Shown here: one piece after another, positions 60,533-64,000 of the stretch
How the letters are laid out: every line of letters starts with the position of its first letter
Numbering within the stretch: the stretch's first letter is position 1
Assembly (NCBI GenBank): GCA_001725945.1
Contig: LRMT01000049.1
Span: 111,806-175,805 of the forward strand
Length of the DNA stretch: 64,000 nucleotides
Source: Cupriavidus sp. UYMMa02A
GTDB taxonomy: Bacteria > Pseudomonadota > Gammaproteobacteria > Burkholderiales > Burkholderiaceae
Direction: 5' to 3'
Program-made: the position numbers and the translations under genes
The notes under the pieces: model-generated
The model's input: the letters and a program-made list of their open reading frames with translations, nothing else
Database searches by the model: none
What the model was told of the DNA's origin: nothing

Positions 60533-61041
60533 TCAAACCGGAATCTGTGTGCTCGATAGCACTTCCTTGAGCGTCATGAAGGAATGGAGCTGCCGTACGC
60601 CCGGGCAGGTATAGAAGTTGCTCGGAGTGCAATCGGTTAAAGCTCTCGCTATCCCTCGTCCGGACCATCATGAAATAGTCGAATTCACCAGTTACCACAT
60701 GGCATTCCATGCAGCCGGTGACTTTTTGCAGCCTCCTCAAACTTGGATAAGAACTCTGGAGTGGCGCTTTCCAAGACCATATCAATCAGTACCAACATGC
60801 CAGCCTTTAGTTTCACCGGATTCAGCTGTGCCACGATGCCACGGATCATGCCCGTCCTCTTGAGTCGTTCAACGCGCGCCGTGAGCGCGCCGGCGGGCTT
60901 AGATCAAGATGCGCTGCCAGCGGCTACGTTCGAGATTGATGCATCCCGCTGCATGGTTTTGAGGATGACTTTGTCAATACCATCCAGTGCATCAATTCCT
61001 ATCTTAAGTTGGTTGGTTGTGTGAACTGTTGTCGTTCGCAT
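60533..61041 (-). pseudogene. acdR: Lrp/AsnC-family regulator, several frameshifts
   Basis: From the ATG at 61041 one frame reads LKIGIDALDGIDKVILKTMQ, RDASISNVAAG, the N-terminal helix-turn-helix of Lrp/AsnC proteins. Other frames continue with ALTARVERLKRTGMIRGIVA, then KVTGCMECHVVTGEFDYFMM, HSEQLLYLPG and finally VRQLHSFMTLKEVLSSTQIP. The last two are the RAM ligand-binding domain and its classical C-terminus, with a stop at 60533. At least three shifts (near 60905, 60730 and 60610). It is divergent from the ACC deaminase gene, as acdR is from acdS in pseudomonads and Burkholderiaceae, hence the symbol. Confidence 0.78.
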
Positions 61042-61059
61042 GGGTCTTATACAAGAAAA

Positions 61060-61140
61060 AATTGAAGTCAATTTATTTAAAATGCGCAAATTGGATGAGC
61101 TTTGCAAGCGCGCCTCGCGAGTTCGTTCGTAGGACGAACG
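61060..61140. promoter_or_regulatory. Dyads in the acdR-acdS intergenic region
   Basis: Two perfect dyads lie between the divergent genes: AATTGA-AG-TCAATT (61060-61073), close to the acdR start, and CGTTCGT-AGG-ACGAACG (61124-61140). acdS promoters of related bacteria are known to be controlled by AcdR (Lrp-like) and also by CRP- and FNR-type factors. The first dyad is A/T-rich, as Lrp sites are. Binding is inferred. Confidence 0.45.
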
Positions 61141-61240
61141 TCGTTTGACCACCTAAGAATTGGGGACTGGTCTGTGAGATGCGAGTGTCCCTTGCTATCC
61201 TCGATGCGAGTACAACCTACCATCACGCCGGAGTTTTGTC

Positions 61241-62256
61241 ATGAAGATCGAACGGTTTCCCCGTTACCCATTGACTTTTGGTCCAACCCATATCCATCCT
61301 CTGAATCGACTAAGCGCACATCTTGGCGGAAAGGTCGAGCTATACGCAAAGCGTGAGGACTGCAACAGTGGGTTAGCTTTTGGAGGGAACAAACTCGAAA
61401 ACTAGAATACTTGATTCCAGATGTGCTAGAGCAGGGGGCCGACACGCTGGTGTCGATTGGGGGCATACAGTCCAATCAGACAAGACAAGTCGCGGCAGTG
61501 GCCGCCCATCTTGGGCTCAGGTGCGTCCTGGTGCAGGAGAACTGGGCTAACTACTCGGACGCGGTCTACGACCGCGTTGGAAATATCCAGATGTCGCGCA
61601 TTATGGGGGCTGACATACGCCTGGTTTGCGACGGCTTCGATATCGGAATACGCAAGAGTTGGCAGGAAGCCATGGAAAGTGTGCTTAATGATGGCGGAAA
61701 ACCATATCCGATCCCCGCTGGCTGCTCTGAACATCCCTTGGGCGGCTTGGGTTTTGTCAGATTTGCTGAGGAAGTTCGCGAGCAGGAGGTGGCACTTGGC
61801 TTTCGCTTTGACTATATCGTCGTGTGCTCTGTGACAGGGAGCACGCAAGCCGGCATGGCAGTAGGTTTTGCCGCTGAAGGACGCGCCAATCGCGTGATTG
61901 GCATCGATGCTTCGGCCAGGCCCGAGCATACCCGCGAGCAGATTCTCCGCATCGCGCGCCACACCGCGCAGCTTGTTGATCTAGGTCGCGAGATTGCTGA
62001 TACTGAGATCGTGCTCGACACACGTTACGGCGGCCCGGCGTACGGGTTGCCATCCGAAGGAACGCTTGAAGCAATCCGTTTATGCGCCAGGTTTGAAGGC
62101 GTAATGACCGATCCAGTGTATGAGGGTAAGTCCATGCATGCATTGATCGACATGGTTCGTGGTGGCGAATTTCCTGACGGCTCAAGGGTGCTATACGTTC
62201 ACCTCGGGGGTGCGCCTGCTCTAAGCGCGTACAGCTTCCTGTTCCGAGATGGCTAA
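61241..62256 (+). pseudogene. acdS: 1-aminocyclopropane-1-carboxylate deaminase, single-base deletion
   Basis: PLP enzyme that breaks down ACC, the precursor of the plant hormone ethylene, to ammonia and 2-oxobutyrate; it marks plant-associated bacteria. The N-terminus [20 protein letters not shown] and [14 protein letters not shown] include the PLP-binding Lys51. The remainder ([80 protein letters not shown]) is highly typical of true AcdS, with the Glu and Leu usual at the active-site C-terminus region ([14 protein letters not shown]). One A is missing near 61393: AACAAAACTCGAAAACTAG would read NKTRKLE, but AACAAACTC gives a stop at 61400-61402. Length otherwise 338 residues, as expected. 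Confidence 0.9.
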
Positions 62257-62579
62257 GCGTTCGGCTCACAATCAGGCAGCAGTTGACCTCGAATCGCGCT
62301 AGCGAACACCGTGACACCTCCTGACGGCTTAGGTGCGAGGCCGTGTGGAAACGTGTCTCGAATCCCACCAATGAACATCCCCGCCGTGGCCAGACCGCCC
62401 TTTTTGAATTTTCGGCCAATTCGGTCGTGGGACGAAGAGGGCAAACACTACTCCAATAGGGGCGTAGCTGCAGTGCATGTTCAGCGGCGCGGCATTGATA
62501 TTCATTGCCTCGGTCAATGTAGATGAAGTCCGCCCTTACCCGGCCTTTGCGCTGGACGTCATTGGCTTGGCGCTTGCGA

Positions 62580-63278
62580 CGTGTCGCCATCGAGCGCGCA
62601 TCAGGATCAGTCATTGATACCTGGCCACTTGGCAGCGTCTTGAGCTCTTCCTTTATCTGATCGAGTCGACGCGTTAGCTGACGTAGTTGCGCTATCTTCA
62701 CGCGCAGTCGAGTTGTCTTGAGTCTAACTCCGCTGTCTCCAGCGCGCTCAGATACCACTGGATCCTTTCTTCGATTTGCCCCTGGCGCTTGTCGATCTTG
62801 CCAGCCGTGAAGCTGCGGCCCCGAGTATTGACTGCCTTGAACTTGCTGCCGTCGATGGCCACCATGGCCTGCGAGAACAACTTCTAAATCGCGGGCACAG
62901 AACTACAAAGCGACGGCAGACGTTGCGAATGCCCGTACTGTTGTCCCTGCCGAAGTCTGCAATCGTCTTGAAGTCCGGCGCCACTCGACCGGTAAGCCAC
63001 ATTGGCTCTATATTCCGTTGGCATTCGCGCTCCAGGCGATGGTTGCACTGGACCCGGTTGAGGTAGCCATAATAATATCCTCAACAGGACGGCAGGATGA
63101 TAAGAGGGCCGACCTGTGGCGAAGGATTGGCACCCTCGAACCGAAGCGAATCGAGATCCAACTCTTCAACAAAGGCGTCGATGATCCTGGCGACGTTATT
63201 CTCAGCGATGAAGTCTTCGAAGCCCTCTGGAAGCAGCGTAGCTTGCTTGCGGTCTTTTCCCTCGATGAATTGCTTCAT
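62580..63278 (-). pseudogene. IS1182-family transposase, 5' half, frameshifted and truncated
   Basis: The minus strand starts at 63278 with MKQFIEGKDRKQATLLPEGF, EDFIAENNVARIIDAFVEEL. Other frames follow: MWLTGRVAPDFKTIADFGRD, NSTGIRNVCRRFVVLC, then FSQAMVAIDGSKFKAVNTRG with the first catalytic Asp, and later LPSGQVSMTDPDARSMAT, the region of the second Asp. After this, at about 62580, similarity ends, so the C-terminal part with the catalytic Glu is gone. At least three frameshifts. The 323 bases between this point and acdS hold nothing recognisable. Confidence 0.75.
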
Positions 63279-63413
63279 CCGATCTCCCAATCTGAATTGC
63301 GTTGATTCAGTCTAGGTGATCGAGACGTTTTCACACAGCCTCGTTCAATTATAGGTCAGAGGTGTCAACCCGTATCCCACTTGTAACCAGTGAAAGGATG
63401 TAGAACATCCCCT

Positions 63414-63971
63414 TCACCAATCCAATCGCTCCTCATCATGTATCTGTTTGCGTAACGTCTCGAAATGCTCCTGAAGACTTATCCCACATAGCGAATGAGC
63501 GCTCTCTGGAATGACAGCATCGACTTTGGCCCAATCCTCAGCGTTCAGCATCTTCACGGCTCGTGGTATAACCAGCTTCTCCTCAGTAGAAAGATGATTG
63601 CGATAGTATGCGAGATATACTGCTGCTTGTGCTATTAAAACGTCTCTGGGCGTATAACATCCAATTCCGCACCGTTAAAGTGCTCGAGTAGTTGGGCGCT
63701 AGTTTCCGCGATCATTTGATGCTCCTGCAGAAGTCGGTTGACTACAAGCTGCATATCGGGATATCTCTCCACCAGCAAGGAAAAGGCAACATCCTCTCGA
63801 GGATGATGGATGCGATCGCCATAATCTCGCATGTACTCCACGATCTTGGCTATCAATCGATAGTTCGGTTGTTTTCCCTCAAAAAAAGATCCAACTTGCT
63901 TTTTGTAGCAGGTCAAGTAAGTGAGCGAAGTACAAATGATCGCTTTTCCAATCGAAAGTAGCATTGTTCAT
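63414..63971 (-). pseudogene. Hemerythrin HHE-domain protein, two frameshifts
   Basis: Four-helix di-iron protein that binds oxygen or senses it. From the ATG at 63971 the gene reads MNNATFDWKSDHLYFAHLLD. After a break near 63900 comes VGSFFEGKQPNYRLIAKIVE, then DRIHHPREDVAFSLLVERYP and LLQEHQMIAETSAQLLEHFN. After a second break near 63650 comes AAVYLAYYRNHLSTEEKLVI, and the C-terminus FETLRKQIHDEERLDW ends at 63414. The iron ligands of the family are present: the N-terminal His, H-H-P-x-E-D, E-H and the Y-x-x-H-x-x-x-E-E pair. The gene is the last in the window and its promoter lies partly outside. Confidence 0.75.
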
Positions 63972-64000
63972 GTGGTTATCCAAGGAGAAAGTTCTCATTG

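Overview
The window is GC-rich, heavily rearranged accessory DNA that looks like a plasmid or megaplasmid of a beta-proteobacterium, most likely Cupriavidus or a relative. This is inferred from the poly-hydroxybutyrate genes (phasin, acetoacetyl-CoA reductase), H-NS and lysine/alanine-rich histone-like proteins of the Burkholderiaceae type, an iteron replicon with parAB, trb-type conjugation genes, and acdR/acdS. No rRNA, ribosomal protein or CRISPR array is present.

Layout. 0-6.6 kb: KfrA-like fragment, a chemoreceptor, and a phasin-phaB pair bracketed by two small paralogous genes in opposite orientation. 6.7-13.5 kb: two related, differently decayed copies of a module containing NUDIX hydrolase, ligD, tRNA(CAT) and hns, with aspA between them. 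13.7-16.2 kb: a membrane diguanylate cyclase and degraded DNA. 16.25-20.1 kb: a catabolic cluster for N-carbamoyl amino acids or hydantoins (M20 hydrolase, MFS transporter, D-carbamoylase, 3' end of an L-carbamoylase) cut off at about 20.12 kb. 20.15-31.5 kb: a conjugation operon, trbBCDEJL, then a TraI_2-domain protein, TraD and ICE-type accessory genes. 31.5-35.1 kb: a phased repeat cluster, a UvrD-like helicase and an HTH protein. 35.1-36.2 kb: IS remnants. 36.2-41.8 kb: the replicon, with repA, six iterons, parA, parB and four copies of an 18-bp palindrome that should be the centromere. 42-47.2 kb: a tyrosine recombinase and a TniQ/TniB-type transposon remnant without its transposase. 47.3-49.6 kb: fragments of stress genes, a PPOX protein and a broken amidohydrolase. 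50-51.6 kb: an IS110-family element with a strong RNA fold upstream of its transposase. 52.2-56.4 kb: a response regulator, a hybrid-free sensor kinase and a periplasmic binding protein. 57.7-60 kb: IscA-like, FmdB and ankyrin proteins. 60.5-62.3 kb: acdR and acdS. 62.5-64 kb: an IS1182-type remnant and a hemerythrin.

The replicon works as a unit: RepA is transcribed away from the iterons on one side and ParAB away on the other, with the parS-like palindromes directly after parB. The conjugation operon carries the ATPases, pilin, inner-membrane channel and coupling protein, but the genes for the VirB8/9/10 core are not in the window, so it is probably incomplete at this locus.

A property of the whole window is that about thirty otherwise well-conserved genes carry one or a few small frameshifts, mostly single missing bases, while many neighbours are intact. 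This could be real decay of a plasmid or uncorrected indel errors. I give full gene extents and mark such genes as pseudogene, meaning 'frame disrupted in this sequence'. True truncations (ligD pieces, NUDIX copy, hyuC, IS remnants, stress-gene fragments) cannot be explained by sequencing error.
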